Below are positions 53,279 to 62,377 of a stretch of 64,000 nt of DNA, piece by piece. Location: positions 123,269 through 187,268 of IMG/VR virus record IMGVR_UViG_3300025010_000028; one strand, 5' to 3'. Origin of the DNA: a virus. Made by a program: the position numbers and the translations under genes. A model generated the notes under the pieces. The model was given only the letters and a program-made list of their open reading frames with translations. It was not told the origin of the DNA and made no database searches. Numbering within the stretch: the stretch's first letter is position 1; the number at the start of each line of letters is the position of its first letter.

Positions 53279-53297
53279 AAGGAGATGTTATTTTATT

Positions 53298-53873
53298 ATG
53301 TCTTTTTATGAAGAATGTATTAAAGTTGTAAAGGATGAATTAAATAATTTTGAATTTGGAATAGTTACATCAATAATTTTAACATCAATTGGAAATAAAC
53401 ATTCTGAGTGTTATGATTATAATAATAAGAGTAAACGTCTTCCAAATTTCACACATGTAAGTTACAATCATCTTTCATGTTCTAATTTTTATGGTTTTGA
53501 AGCAAAAATAATAATAAAAACAGATGAATTAGAACTTACTAAAATTAGAAAGCCTGAATTATATGAAAAAATAAAAGACCACTATAAATTTTTAATTAAT
53601 AGTAGTATTACATTAAACGATAACACCTATTTTATTATTGCATTATTACATGAATTTGGTCATGTTGAGTATTTAGATAAATTTTATCATTATGGTTCAG
53701 ATGTATTTAAAAAGGTGACTTTTCAAAAGGTATATGCAAATGCCTTACAACTTATTTTTAATAATAAGAAAAGTGGTTCATTTTATGGTTTTAAACCTGA
53801 GGAAGTTTATGCTGATAAATATGCAATAGAAAACTTTTTTCTAATTTGGAATAAGGTTAAACATCTAATTTAA
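53298..53873 (+). CDS. HEFGH putative metallopeptidase, tandem copy 1
   Basis: 191 residues. The zinc-binding HExxH motif is ALLHEFGHVEYLD (His118, Glu119, His122), with a likely third ligand in PEEVYADKYA about 60 residues later. This layout resembles ImmA/IrrE-type or M48-type small metallopeptidases, but no family is certain. No signal peptide. It begins with MSFYEECIKVVKDELNNFEF, shared almost exactly with the next gene, so it is a recent duplicate. Substrate unknown. Confidence 0.65.
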   Translation: MSFYEECIKVVKDELNNFEFGIVTSIILTSIGNKHSECYDYNNKSKRLPNFTHVSYNHLSCSNFYGFEAKIIIKTDELELTKIRKPELYEKIKDHYKFLINSSITLNDNTYFIIALLHEFGHVEYLDKFYHYGSDVFKKVTFQKVYANALQLIFNNKKSGSFYGFKPEEVYADKYAIENFFLIWNKVKHLI

Positions 53874-53883
53874 TAAAATTTAT

Positions 53884-53910
53884 ATAAGGGTTTTATTTAA
53901 CCCTTATTTT
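53884..53910 (+). terminator. Terminator, repeated unit 1
   Basis: AAGGGTT/AACCCTT stem then T run; part of an intergenic block duplicated at 54552. Confidence 0.75.
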
Positions 53911-53915
53911 TTAAA

Positions 53916-53927
53916 TATATATTATTA
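53916..53927 (+). promoter_or_regulatory. Candidate phage promoter motif TATATATTATTA
   Basis: Exact 12-mer directly after the terminator, 32 bases before ATG 53960. Confidence 0.55.
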
Positions 53928-53959
53928 TTGTAAATATAAATTTATAGGGGGTGCTTTTA

Positions 53960-54541
53960 ATGTCTTTTTATGAAGAGTGCATTAAAGTTGTAAATGATGA
54001 ATTAAATAATTTTGAGTTTGGAATAGTTAAAAATATAGCACTGTCATCAGAAGAAAATGAACATAATATTCTTAATTTTACTGGTAAAAAGAAACTTCCT
54101 AATTATACTCAGGTTTTTATTAGGGAGTATACTGATATATATGAAGCAACAATTATTGTTAGAACTGATCAATTATCATATTTAAAAAATAAATTTCCTG
54201 AATATTATCAACATGAAATCGAAAGATTTAATGTATTTTTAAAATCTATTAATTTAGAGTTAACTGAAGAAACTTACTTTTTGATATCTTTATTACATGA
54301 ATTTGGACATATGGACTATTATGACTGTCTTTATAAATATGCTAAGACTGTACCAACTGGTAAAATACTAGATAATACATTTAATAATCTATTAAATTTA
54401 ACATTTAATTTTCCTACTTTAAAAGAAAAAGTAGGAAGAATAAGAATAATTCATAAATTTCACCCTGAAGAAATATATGCCGATAAGTTTGCATATGAAA
54501 GATTCCTACCTATTTGGAATAAAGTTAAACATCTAGTTTAA
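53960..54541 (+). CDS. HEFGH putative metallopeptidase, tandem copy 2
   Basis: 193 residues, ATG 53960 (GGGGGTG upstream) gives the same MSFYEEC start as copy 1. Active site SLLHEFGHMDYYDCLYKYA; third-ligand region HPEEIYADKFAYERF; ends IWNKVKHLV, almost the same as IWNKVKHLI in copy 1. The middle has diverged, which would suit different targets. Each copy has its own terminator and promoter-like motif. Confidence 0.65.
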   Translation: MSFYEECIKVVNDELNNFEFGIVKNIALSSEENEHNILNFTGKKKLPNYTQVFIREYTDIYEATIIVRTDQLSYLKNKFPEYYQHEIERFNVFLKSINLELTEETYFLISLLHEFGHMDYYDCLYKYAKTVPTGKILDNTFNNLLNLTFNFPTLKEKVGRIRIIHKFHPEEIYADKFAYERFLPIWNKVKHLV

Positions 54542-54551
54542 TAAAATTAAT

Positions 54552-54578
54552 ATAAGGGTTTTTTAACCCTTATTTTTT
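54552..54578 (+). terminator. Terminator, repeated unit 2
   Basis: AAGGGTT/AACCCTT stem with T run, near-identical to the block at 53884. Confidence 0.75.
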
Positions 54579-54581
54579 AAA

Positions 54582-54593
54582 TATATATTATTA
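54582..54593 (+). promoter_or_regulatory. Candidate phage promoter motif TATATATTATTA
   Basis: Exact 12-mer, 30 bases before ATG 54624, followed like the previous one by TTGTAAATATAA. Confidence 0.55.
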
Positions 54594-54623
54594 TTGTAAA
54601 TATAATTTATAAGGGGTGTTAGA

Positions 54624-54869
54624 ATGAAAAAATATAATGATTTACCCAAAATAGTAGTTGTTAAAGAAACTGTATTAAGTTTAATTGTTTGTGCGTCTAT
54701 ACCACCTGAAAATATTAATGAAATACCTGATATGGTATTTGAATTATTAAGAAGTCCTGGGACTAATCATGGTAGATGGGAATTACCAGATTTTCAAAAA
54801 AATCCTGAAACACAACCTTTAGAGTGTAATGATTATGAAGGTCGTTGGCACTATTTTCTAATATGCTAA
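54624..54869 (+). CDS. Hypothetical protein
   Basis: 81 residues behind AAGGGGTG. Segments CASIPPENINEIPDMVFELL and GRWELPDFQKN, ending NDYEGRWHYFLIC; a compact domain with two or three conserved-looking Cys/Trp positions. No known function. Shares the duplicated regulatory block with the metallopeptidase genes. Confidence 0.55.
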   Translation: MKKYNDLPKIVVVKETVLSLIVCASIPPENINEIPDMVFELLRSPGTNHGRWELPDFQKNPETQPLECNDYEGRWHYFLIC

Positions 54870-54883
54870 AAAACTTTACATTA

Positions 54884-54915
54884 AATAAGGGGTTTTATTT
54901 AACCCTTATTTTTTT
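54884..54915 (+). terminator. Terminator, repeated unit 3
   Basis: AATAAGGGGTT and AACCCTTATT with a T run; third related copy in 1 kb. Confidence 0.75.
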
Positions 54916-54918
54916 ATT

Positions 54919-54930
54919 TATATATTATTA
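54919..54930 (+). promoter_or_regulatory. Candidate phage promoter motif TATATATTATTA
   Basis: Exact 12-mer after the terminator, 32 bases before the topoisomerase A gene. Confidence 0.55.
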
Positions 54931-54962
54931 ATTTATAATAAAATATAGGGAGATGGAGATTT

Positions 54963-57317
54963 ATGTTTGATAAAAATGTTAAAATAGAAAATATTGGTGA
55001 TATATGTACCCATTATATGCAAATATATGGTGCTAATACAAATCTTATGAGACACATACCCTTTGCTGAAGATGGATTAAAGATAGGAGAAAGAAGAATA
55101 TTATATACATTATATGAATTAGGCTGCTCATATAATGATAGATTTAAAAAAGTGTCAACACTTGTAGGTCAGGTTTTAGCATATCATCCTCATGGTGATA
55201 AACCTGTTTATGATACACTAGTCAAATTAGCTCAACCTTGGCATAATATTCAATGCTTTATTGAAGGTAGTGGAAACTTTGGTAATCCTATTGGTGACTC
55301 AGCTGCGGCTTCTCGTTATATTGAAGCCCGTTTAAGTTTTTATTCTTATAAATGTTTCTTTGAGGAATTTAATAAAAATATTGTTGATATGAAACCTAAT
55401 TATAGTGGTGATTTATTAGAACCAGAATATTTACCAGCTAAATACCCAAACGTATTAATTAATGATAGTTTTGGTATAGGGTATGGATTAAGCTGTTCAT
55501 TACCAACATATAATTTTAGAGAAGTCTGTGAATTAACATTGAAATTAATAGATGACCCAGATTATGAAAATATTACTTTAATACCAGATTCACCAACCGG
55601 TGCTCTTATAGTTGATGAAAATAATTTTAAAGAATTATCCGAAACCGGTAAGGGCAAGTTTAAAATGAGGGCTAGTTTTGATTTAGATGAAGTTAATAAT
55701 ATTATTACTGTTACATCGTGTCCTTTAAGAGTTCATTTAAAAGATGTCTTAAAGGATCAGATAATTGCTTTATTTGATGAAGGAAAATTACCTGGATTAA
55801 AAGATATTAAAGATGAATATTCAGAAAGAAATGGCATTAAATTAAGACTATTTCTTAAAAAAGAAGTTGACCCAATTTCTATTATTCATACCTTATATAG
55901 AAAAACTGATCTTGAAAAGACATATCCTGTTAATTTTAAACTAATTGATGATTATGAAGATAAAGATTTTAATATCAGAATGTTACTATTATCTTGGATT
56001 GATTTTAGAAGAGATACTAAAAGAAGAATTTATAATCATAAGATAACTAAGGTAAGAGAAAGACAACATATATTGAAAATATTATTGTTTATCTTAAATG
56101 AAGAAAATGGTGAGAAGACTTTAAGAATTATTAAAAAATCTGAAAATAAAGCCGAGATTGTTAATAAATTAATGTCAGCTTTTGATATAACTTCTTTACA
56201 GGCTGAGAATATATCTGAAATGAGAATGAGCGCTTTCTCTAAAGAATCATATAAAAAATATAAGAAAGAAATGATAGATATTAATGAAAAGATTGAAAAA
56301 TATGAAAAGATTGTTAAATCAGTAAAAAGAATTGATAAAATAATTAAAAATGAGTTAGAAGAAGGAATAAAATTATTTGGTGAAGATAGAAAGAGTAGAG
56401 TTATTTCTATTGAAGGAGAAACTAAAATACAAGACACTAATCATTTAATAGTTTTTACTTTTAATGGATTTGTGAAAAAATTATCTGATAAATCTACTTC
56501 TATAGGCAATATATCTCAGGGGGATTACCCTATTGAAATAATAGAATCAAGAAACACATCAGACTTATTAATCTTTGATGAAAGTGGTAAGGTTTCAAGA
56601 TTACCTGTTCATATGTTAGACAATAGTATTATTACTAGTAATGGAGAGAAATTAAATAAATATTGTAATATAAATGGAAATATTAATACCATATTTCCTA
56701 AACCTACAATTGAATCAATATCTAGTATTAAAACACCAATTTATTTCTTAATGATTACAAAGAATGGTGTTATTAAGAAAACTCTAGTTAAGTATTATAT
56801 GAATATTAAAAGTGATTTAGTTGGACTAATTATTAAAGATAATGATATACTAAAATCAGTTAAATTACTAGCTGGTGATAAAGATGTTGTTATTTATACT
56901 AATAAAGGGTTTGGGGTTAGAATATCTTCATCTGATATTAGAGAAACAACTAGAATGTCTATTGGTATTAAAGCAATTGAATTAACTGAAAATGAAGAAG
57001 TAATTGGAATGGATATTGTGAATGAAAAGGATAAATATTTATTTGCTTTAACTAATAAAGGTACAGGTAAGAAATGTACCTTAAAAGAATTTAAAACTAT
57101 GGATAGAAATAGTAAACCATTAAGAATTATTAGTTTAGAAGATGATGAATATGTGGTAATGATTAAAACAGTTAAAGGTAATGAAGTATTCAAAGCATAT
57201 TTAAAAAATACTGTTGAAGAAATTAAAATAAATGATGTAATAGAATTACCTAGATTAAGTAAAGGGAGAAAATTAATATCAGTACGTAAAGGTGAAGTTA
57301 TTATTGACATAAGATAA
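54963..57317 (+). CDS. Type II DNA topoisomerase A subunit (GyrA/ParC-like)
   Basis: 784 residues. Breakage-reunion domain: DGLKIGERRILYTLYELG, YHPHGDKPVYDTLVKLAQPW, GNFGNPIGDSAAASRYIEAR with catalytic Tyr119 (matching E. coli GyrA Tyr122), then the tower and coiled coil. The C-terminal 280 residues carry strand repeats (DLLIFDESGKVSRL, YFLMITKNGVIKKT) of the beta-pinwheel type, without a clear gyrase box, which favours a topoisomerase IV-like action. Partner of the B subunit at 50915. Confidence 0.92.
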   Translation: MFDKNVKIENIGDICTHYMQIYGANTNLMRHIPFAEDGLKIGERRILYTLYELGCSYNDRFKKVSTLVGQVLAYHPHGDKPVYDTLVKLAQPWHNIQCFIEGSGNFGNPIGDSAAASRYIEARLSFYSYKCFFEEFNKNIVDMKPNYSGDLLEPEYLPAKYPNVLINDSFGIGYGLSCSLPTYNFREVCELTLKLIDDPDYENITLIPDSPTGALIVDENNFKELSETGKGKFKMRASFDLDEVNNIITVTSCPLRVHLKDVLKDQIIALFDEGKLPGLKDIKDEYSERNGIKLRLFLKKEVDPISIIHTLYRKTDLEKTYPVNFKLIDDYEDKDFNIRMLLLSWIDFRRDTKRRIYNHKITKVRERQHILKILLFILNEENGEKTLRIIKKSENKAEIVNKLMSAFDITSLQAENISEMRMSAFSKESYKKYKKEMIDINEKIEKYEKIVKSVKRIDKIIKNELEEGIKLFGEDRKSRVISIEGETKIQDTNHLIVFTFNGFVKKLSDKSTSIGNISQGDYPIEIIESRNTSDLLIFDESGKVSRLPVHMLDNSIITSNGEKLNKYCNINGNINTIFPKPTIESISSIKTPIYFLMITKNGVIKKTLVKYYMNIKSDLVGLIIKDNDILKSVKLLAGDKDVVIYTNKGFGVRISSSDIRETTRMSIGIKAIELTENEEVIGMDIVNEKDKYLFALTNKGTGKKCTLKEFKTMDRNSKPLRIISLEDDEYVVMIKTVKGNEVFKAYLKNTVEEIKINDVIELPRLSKGRKLISVRKGEVIIDIR

Positions 57318-57321
57318 ATAT

Positions 57322-57368
57322 AATCTATTCATATAATATAAATAATTATATGAATAGATTATTTTTTT
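57322..57368. terminator. Terminator between convergent blocks
   Basis: AATCTATTCATATAAT pairs with ATTATATGAATAGATT (57345-57360), then T residues. Confidence 0.85.
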
Positions 57369-57409
57369 ATAAATTATTTTATGAAACTGACACACCTTCG
57401 TTAGTTAAC

Positions 57410-58621
57410 TTACCAAGTAGCGCCGTTAACTTTATTGCCCAGTCCCAAAGCATTTAAAATAAGATAAAGCATAATATCATAACCCGCATCGTTAAGGTGT
57501 AATCCATCAGCAGAGAGTGTATCAAAACTAATACCTCTCGCATCAATATAATCTCTAAACAACTTAAATAAAGAAATATATTCTACGTTGTTTGCGGCTG
57601 CTATTGACATTATTGCATTGTCAACATCTTCCATATGAAAGGTATAAGTTGCATCATTTGTTACAGATGCTTGAATACTACTCATCAAGATTATTTTTTG
57701 ATTATCTATATCTACTCTGTCTAGAAAAAGCTGTAAATTTTCTAATAATGCACTGTAGGCACCTGATCCCCGGTCATTTGTTCCATACATACATATGATA
57801 ATATTATCAGTAGGACTGACTAGAGTATCCCAATATTGTCTCAAATACCCTGAGTGTGTGCCACGACAGGCGTTATTTGTTACCACACAATTAAATTTAG
57901 CTTCCATATAGGATTTAAAAAGATTAGCCCAACAATAACCATTAGGGTTACGGTTAAATCCAGAGATAATTAAATCCCCGTCTTCTATAAATCCAGTACC
58001 ACCCACACCATGAGTGATACTATCGCCAACAAGTTTAATGTTAACTGTGCTTGTACCAGTTAACATTAAACTATTTTGCACCAATTCGGCCATTGTATCT
58101 TTAATAGACTTGTATGGCTTATTTAAGAGTGATATATCCATTCTTTTTTTGTATTTTGTTGGAAGACTGATTTCAGTTCCAACAGCCACTTGAACATATG
58201 CTTTTCTGGCATAGTAGGTGGTATTGAAAGAGAAACGCACATATTCAGCATTTGCAGGTACAACATATGTCGAACTGGTTACAGTCGTAAAAACTATTCG
58301 TTTTTGATTCTTGTCGTAAGCTGCTACGATATAATAAACAACTGTACTTACTACCCCGGAGGTGTTCAAATATGAACATATTAAGTTATCTCCCGGTCTA
58401 ACCGGAATATAGCCTGTAGTCATATGTGTATCACTGTATGCAGTACCGTCTGTGCCACCTGTTTCCACTAAAATTCTGTGGTTAAGTACTTTTGCATCCG
58501 TATGGTCAAATAAATTTTTAACTTCTTTGATGAAATCTGTTTTATCTGGTGTGACGGATGCGGTAGTTAATTTACTACTGTCTATTGTGTTGGTTGCTAT
58601 TCCTATTTGCTTATATCCCAT
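57410..58621 (-). CDS. Tail-fibre protein with SGNH hydrolase domain
   Basis: 403 residues. An N-terminal fibre-type region (about 190 residues), then a GDSL/SGNH esterase: VGDSITHGVGG (nucleophile Ser), CRGTHSGYLRQY, MYGTNDRG and DGLHLNDAGYD (catalytic Asp-His). Such domains deacetylate surface sugars so that the phage can bind or pass capsule. The DNA of this gene and the next is visibly richer in G+C than the neighbours, suggesting recent acquisition, perhaps from a prophage. Start behind GAGGTGA. Confidence 0.82.
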   Translation of the reverse strand: MGYKQIGIATNTIDSSKLTTASVTPDKTDFIKEVKNLFDHTDAKVLNHRILVETGGTDGTAYSDTHMTTGYIPVRPGDNLICSYLNTSGVVSTVVYYIVAAYDKNQKRIVFTTVTSSTYVVPANAEYVRFSFNTTYYARKAYVQVAVGTEISLPTKYKKRMDISLLNKPYKSIKDTMAELVQNSLMLTGTSTVNIKLVGDSITHGVGGTGFIEDGDLIISGFNRNPNGYCWANLFKSYMEAKFNCVVTNNACRGTHSGYLRQYWDTLVSPTDNIIICMYGTNDRGSGAYSALLENLQLFLDRVDIDNQKIILMSSIQASVTNDATYTFHMEDVDNAIMSIAAANNVEYISLFKLFRDYIDARGISFDTLSADGLHLNDAGYDIMLYLILNALGLGNKVNGATW

Positions 58622-58634
58622 TATCTATCACCTC

Positions 58635-59036
58635 CTACGAAAATCTATGTAAGATGTAAGCGGTTGAACCAGCAACGGTGACTGTTGCACCTGGAGTTCC
58701 ACCAACTCCATCTTTCCATATACCAGTAGGAGGTACTGTAATAGGTATTTCGTTAACAGTAAAAACACCTGTATTAACTGTATCTGTATTTAAAATTTCA
58801 ATAGTTGTAATGTTTGCGGAAAAAGTGACTACGCCTGCGGTAGCATTTGCCTGCGTTTTTTCTTCCTGAAGTGTACTACCAGTTAGTTTACTATTAGTTT
58901 CTAGTGTTCCATCACTACTATGTTTCTGAGGTATAATTAACCCAGAAGATAATACTGAATAAGGAATTTGTTTTATAGCCATACTATTAGCAGGATCTGT
59001 ATAAAACACTTTCTTTGGTAAACCAAACATTAACAT
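58635..59036 (-). CDS. Small tail-fibre protein
   Basis: 133 residues starting MLMFGLPKKVFYTDPANSMA. Beta-rich, with TVNEIPITVPPTGIW near the C-terminus and ending ITVAGSTAYILHRFS-like sequence, typical of tail-tip or fibre-attachment proteins. Upstream of the SGNH fibre, same less AT-rich composition. No catalytic motif. Confidence 0.6.
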   Translation of the reverse strand: MLMFGLPKKVFYTDPANSMAIKQIPYSVLSSGLIIPQKHSSDGTLETNSKLTGSTLQEEKTQANATAGVVTFSANITTIEILNTDTVNTGVFTVNEIPITVPPTGIWKDGVGGTPGATVTVAGSTAYILHRFS

Positions 59037-59079
59037 ATCATAAATCTCCTTTCTTCTTTTATATTTATTTATATGTTGT

Positions 59080-59409
59080 TTATTCTATCTCTACACCAGA
59101 TATAGTGATAGTTATTGCATTTTCAGTTCCTTGTAAACCACTGATAAAGTCTCCTGATTGCATAGGTATATTGTATTTAAGACTTATAGATGATTTGAAA
59201 TCAAATTCTTCCATATTCATTATACGATTATCCAAACTAGCTACATCACCATTAGGTACTACTGATAATGTTAATGTACTCATATCAACACCATTATTAC
59301 ATAAAGTAATTCCTGTAATTATAGCTATTTTATTAACTGGTACCGTATATACAGTTTGTTCAGCTGTATTTATTCTCCCTCTATATAATACTTTAGGTGT
59401 AGTTACCAT
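59080..59409 (-). CDS. Small fibre-associated beta protein (paralogue of 61099)
   Basis: 109 residues; ATG 59409 overlaps the upstream stop (TAATG). Shares with 61099-61440 the pattern PKVxYRG, YTVP, TLSVVP, NRIxxxEE, IPMQxGDFISxxQGT, ITISGxE. A compact beta domain probably decorating or connecting fibres. Function inferred from context. Confidence 0.65.
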   Translation of the reverse strand: MVTTPKVLYRGRINTAEQTVYTVPVNKIAIITGITLCNNGVDMSTLTLSVVPNGDVASLDNRIMNMEEFDFKSSISLKYNIPMQSGDFISGLQGTENAITITISGVEIE

Positions 59410-59747
59410 TACCAATTAACCCCCATTAATTGTCTTATTTGATAATCATTAAATTTATTTGTTTGTGTTTCGATATCTGTAACATTTTTTAATGCTGCTT
59501 CAGTTGATATATGGGTATCTATTATATTTTGTATTTTTTTACTTATAAAAATAAAAATATTTTGAAACTCTATATTAGTACCTGACCATATTTTAGATAA
59601 TTCACTGTATATGCTAACACCATTACCAATTCTAATACTCACATTATCATTAACAATATCAATTCCTACATTTCCATTAGATAGAATAGGATTGATATTT
59701 TCCCAATTAACAATAATTTCATTTTCGTTTATAACTAAATAACTCAT
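59409..59747 (-). CDS. Tail-fibre module with Mtd-like N-terminal fold
   Basis: 112 residues: VNWENINPILSNGNVGIDI, VSIRIGNGVSIYSELSKIW, then a short helix and a tail ending YQIRQLMGVNW. Same module as at 39185 and 59799, but without a large C-terminal domain, so it may be a remnant or a separate collar part. Confidence 0.7.
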   Translation of the reverse strand: MSYLVINENEIIVNWENINPILSNGNVGIDIVNDNVSIRIGNGVSIYSELSKIWSGTNIEFQNIFIFISKKIQNIIDTHISTEAALKNVTDIETQTNKFNDYQIRQLMGVNW

Positions 59748-59798
59748 TTTTTATCACACCTTTTTGATAATTATAAAAAATAATTTTATTATTAAATA

Positions 59799-61067
59799 TT
59801 ATATTAGTGTGTTTCTTGTTTCACCTATAGTAAAATATAGATGTGTTCCATCATATTCCAAAAGACCATCTTGAACTGTAGCATATAATGCTGATGCCCT
59901 AAATTTTATTGGAGCCATTTCAAGAGCAATTGCTCCGGCATTACCATTTAATGTAGCAGCCCCACCAACTCCTGTACTCCCATATCCAATTGCAAAGAAT
60001 ATGAATACACCAGTACCAGAAAAACATGGAGTGGAAGTAGTCACAGCCATAATTTGAGATAATGTGGAAATACCAGTCGAATTTGTAATTAATACTGGCA
60101 CTGTTGTAGTATACATTGACAAAATAGCAAAAGTGGTACTAGCAGTATCAGATACTACTATTTGACCTTTAACTTGGTCTTGTGTGTGTATAAATGAAAC
60201 ACCACCTGCAATATCTAGACAAATATTATCAATATCATCTAATATTTGACATGTTGTTTTATCTAATAAAACTGTTCCCAAAGCTGTAGCTGCACTAGAA
60301 AAAGCTCTTGCCCCACCAGTACTTGTATATACTGTTAATACACCATCAGCAATTGATAATTTACTGTTAGCATTAGTATTAGTATAATTAATAGCATTTC
60401 CATCATTATCTGTTAAGCTTTCAACATTACACATTAACATTTGTACATTCTGAACATTAGTACCTTTAAAATCAATTACAATATCTAAATTATTTTGGAA
60501 TATGATTTTTTCTAAATACACAGTACCTGTTATATCTACAGTTACTTTTCCTCTGATATATGTTGAATATTTAGAAGGTGCAACTAAATTAACCCCTGCT
60601 TTTAATGTTAAATTTTCAATGTATGTTCCAGGAAATATAAATATTGTAGTTCCAGATGAAGCTTCATTAATTGCTTTACTAACTGTTAGATATGGTGTAC
60701 CTGCACTACCATTACCAGTTGTATCGTTACCATTTTTACCAACATATATATAGTTACTTGGTTCTACTTTCAAAGTTTCAACTATTTCATTAAGACTTAC
60801 AATATCTTGTATGATTACATCAATACTAGTATTAGTGTCTATTAAATCTTCTATCCTTTTATTTATTCCAATAAAAGTATTTTGAAATTCTGTAATAGTA
60901 CCTGACCACATTACATTTAATAAACTATATCTACTAATACCGTCACCTATTTTTAGTTTAACATTGGTGCCGTTGACTTCAATCCCAACATCACTCTTAG
61001 ATAGAATTGGATTAACAACCTCTGAATTAATAACAGTGTCATTCTGATTTATAATCAAGTAGCTCAT
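59799..61067 (-). CDS. Tail-fibre protein: Mtd-like module plus beta-helix
   Basis: 422 residues. Residues 1-60 are the Mtd-like attachment module (INPILSKSDVGIEV type). Then YIYVGKNGNDTTGNGSAGTP with TVSKAINEAS and IFIFPGTYIENLTLKAGVNL, the start of a right-handed parallel beta-helix as in DUF1565 and pectate-lyase-like fibres. The rest shows repeated short strands. A receptor-binding or depolymerase role is plausible; catalytic residues are not evident. Confidence 0.75.
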   Translation of the reverse strand: MSYLIINQNDTVINSEVVNPILSKSDVGIEVNGTNVKLKIGDGISRYSLLNVMWSGTITEFQNTFIGINKRIEDLIDTNTSIDVIIQDIVSLNEIVETLKVEPSNYIYVGKNGNDTTGNGSAGTPYLTVSKAINEASSGTTIFIFPGTYIENLTLKAGVNLVAPSKYSTYIRGKVTVDITGTVYLEKIIFQNNLDIVIDFKGTNVQNVQMLMCNVESLTDNDGNAINYTNTNANSKLSIADGVLTVYTSTGGARAFSSAATALGTVLLDKTTCQILDDIDNICLDIAGGVSFIHTQDQVKGQIVVSDTASTTFAILSMYTTTVPVLITNSTGISTLSQIMAVTTSTPCFSGTGVFIFFAIGYGSTGVGGAATLNGNAGAIALEMAPIKFRASALYATVQDGLLEYDGTHLYFTIGETRNTLI

Positions 61068-61098
61068 TAATTTAACACACCTTTCAATTTTTTAATAC

Positions 61099-61440
61099 TT
61101 AATATGCTAAAATTTCTTCACCTGAAATAGTTAGAGTTAGTGAACCGGCAGTTCCCTGTACTGCACTAATGAAATCACCAATTTGCATCGGAATCTCAAC
61201 TTCAATTGTTTCTGATTTACTAGCTGCAATCTCTTCAGCAACTTTTATACGGTTAGTTACTCCGGCAGTACCACCAGCAGGAACTACAGACAATGTTATT
61301 GTAGCAGCCACCGCCGTTGTATTGGTAATAATAATTTCTTTTACCAGTATTGGATTCCCATTTCCTTCAGGAACAGTATATATTTTTGCTTCTACAGCGC
61401 CAGGCTGACCACGATATATAACTTTTGGTTTAGTTAACAT
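61099..61440 (-). CDS. Small fibre-associated beta protein (paralogue of 59080)
   Basis: 113 residues starting MLTKPKVIYRGQPGAVEAKI, with ATITLSVVPAGGTAGVTNRI and IPMQIGDFISAVQGTAG. Clear paralogue of the protein at 59080-59409; together with the two Mtd-like modules it shows a duplicated pair (small beta protein plus fibre). AGGAGGCG start. First gene of the minus cassette. Confidence 0.68.
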   Translation of the reverse strand: MLTKPKVIYRGQPGAVEAKIYTVPEGNGNPILVKEIIITNTTAVAATITLSVVPAGGTAGVTNRIKVAEEIAASKSETIEVEIPMQIGDFISAVQGTAGSLTLTISGEEILAY

Positions 61441-61453
61441 TTTTATACGCCTC

Positions 61454-61564
61454 CTTAAATAAGTATTTTTTATTTAATTGTTTATTTAAAAAAATGTTTA
61501 AGTAAAAGAATTTACTTATTTAAGTAATAAAATTAATTTATTATAGTTAATTAAACAATTAAAT
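61454..61564. repeat. Two interleaved inverted repeats in a divergent start region
   Basis: CTTAAATAAGTA (61454-61465) pairs with 61513-61524, and ATTTAATTGTTTA (61472-61484) with 61552-61564. They alternate, as in a pseudoknot or paired operators, between divergent genes at 61440 and 61600. Confidence 0.55.
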
Positions 61565-61599
61565 AATAATTAAATATTTGAAAAGGAGGTGGTTTCATA

Positions 61600-62007
61600 A
61601 TGTATGATGTTGGTATACTTAATAAGTTTTCTATTTTATATAATGAATTAAAAAATAAAAATAGAAAACTTAGTGATATTAAGATTAATATATGTGAGAA
61701 CATGGAAATTAGTAAAACCAGTTATTATAGAATTCTTAGAGAATGTAGAGAAAAGAAATTTATTCATGATACATATCAAGAAAATATGAGAAACTTTTTA
61801 AATACTATAACAGGTAAAAAAAGTTCTGAACATAACGGATATATAACAACTGAATTATTATTAAAATGGATTGATGAGTTTTTAGTAAATTATGAAAAAG
61901 ATTTAAATAAAGAAAAAATTGATATAAATAATCCTGTACAAAAGATTATTTGTATATCTATTGAACAATTAAAAGATTTGGCTCAAGATTTTTTTTCATT
62001 AAAATAA
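61600..62007 (+). CDS. Helix-turn-helix-like protein
   Basis: 135 residues behind AAAGGAGGTGG. The segment LSDIKINICENMEISKTSYYRILRECREKKF reads as a helix-turn-helix, in the style of small terminase subunits or regulators. The rest is helical and charged. Stands next to a divergent control region with interleaved repeats, so a regulator is an attractive but unproven idea. Confidence 0.5.
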   Translation: MYDVGILNKFSILYNELKNKNRKLSDIKINICENMEISKTSYYRILRECREKKFIHDTYQENMRNFLNTITGKKSSEHNGYITTELLLKWIDEFLVNYEKDLNKEKIDINNPVQKIICISIEQLKDLAQDFFSLK

Positions 62008-62054
62008 ATATGGATAATTTATCCATATAATAGTAAATAGAGGGTGATAAATTT

Positions 62055-62366
62055 ATGGAAAATTTATTATGGGTTATATTAGCTCATTATCTTGCAGATT
62101 ATCCATTACAAGGAGATTTCCTTACACAAACTAAAGATAAACATTTTTCTAGTTTATTAGCACATAGTATAATTTATGGTTTAATACTTTCTTTATGTTT
62201 CAAATTTTTAGGTATATTTGCTTTATGGAAAGTGCCAATTTTAATTATATCACATATGATAATAGACTATGATAAAGCTAAAAATGGATATAAAAATCCA
62301 AAAGGTTATTTATTCATTGGTCAATCATTACATTTACTTATTAATTTTATTTTATATATGAACTAA
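62055..62366 (+). CDS. DUF3307-like membrane protein
   Basis: 103 residues. WVILAHYLADYPLQGDFLTQ and LLAHSIIYGLILSLCFKF, then IISHMIIDYDKAKNG and a last span. This His/Asp-bearing membrane pattern matches the DUF3307 family, common in phages and bacteria and of unknown function. Three to four membrane spans. Confidence 0.75.
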   Translation: MENLLWVILAHYLADYPLQGDFLTQTKDKHFSSLLAHSIIYGLILSLCFKFLGIFALWKVPILIISHMIIDYDKAKNGYKNPKGYLFIGQSLHLLINFILYMN

Positions 62367-62377
62367 ATTATTTCATA

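Noticed and set aside
58452-58652. Open frames antisense to the tail-fibre genes (also at 57592, 58678, 59015, 60502 and 61169)
   Set aside because: They mirror real minus-strand genes with clear domains and lack ribosome sites.
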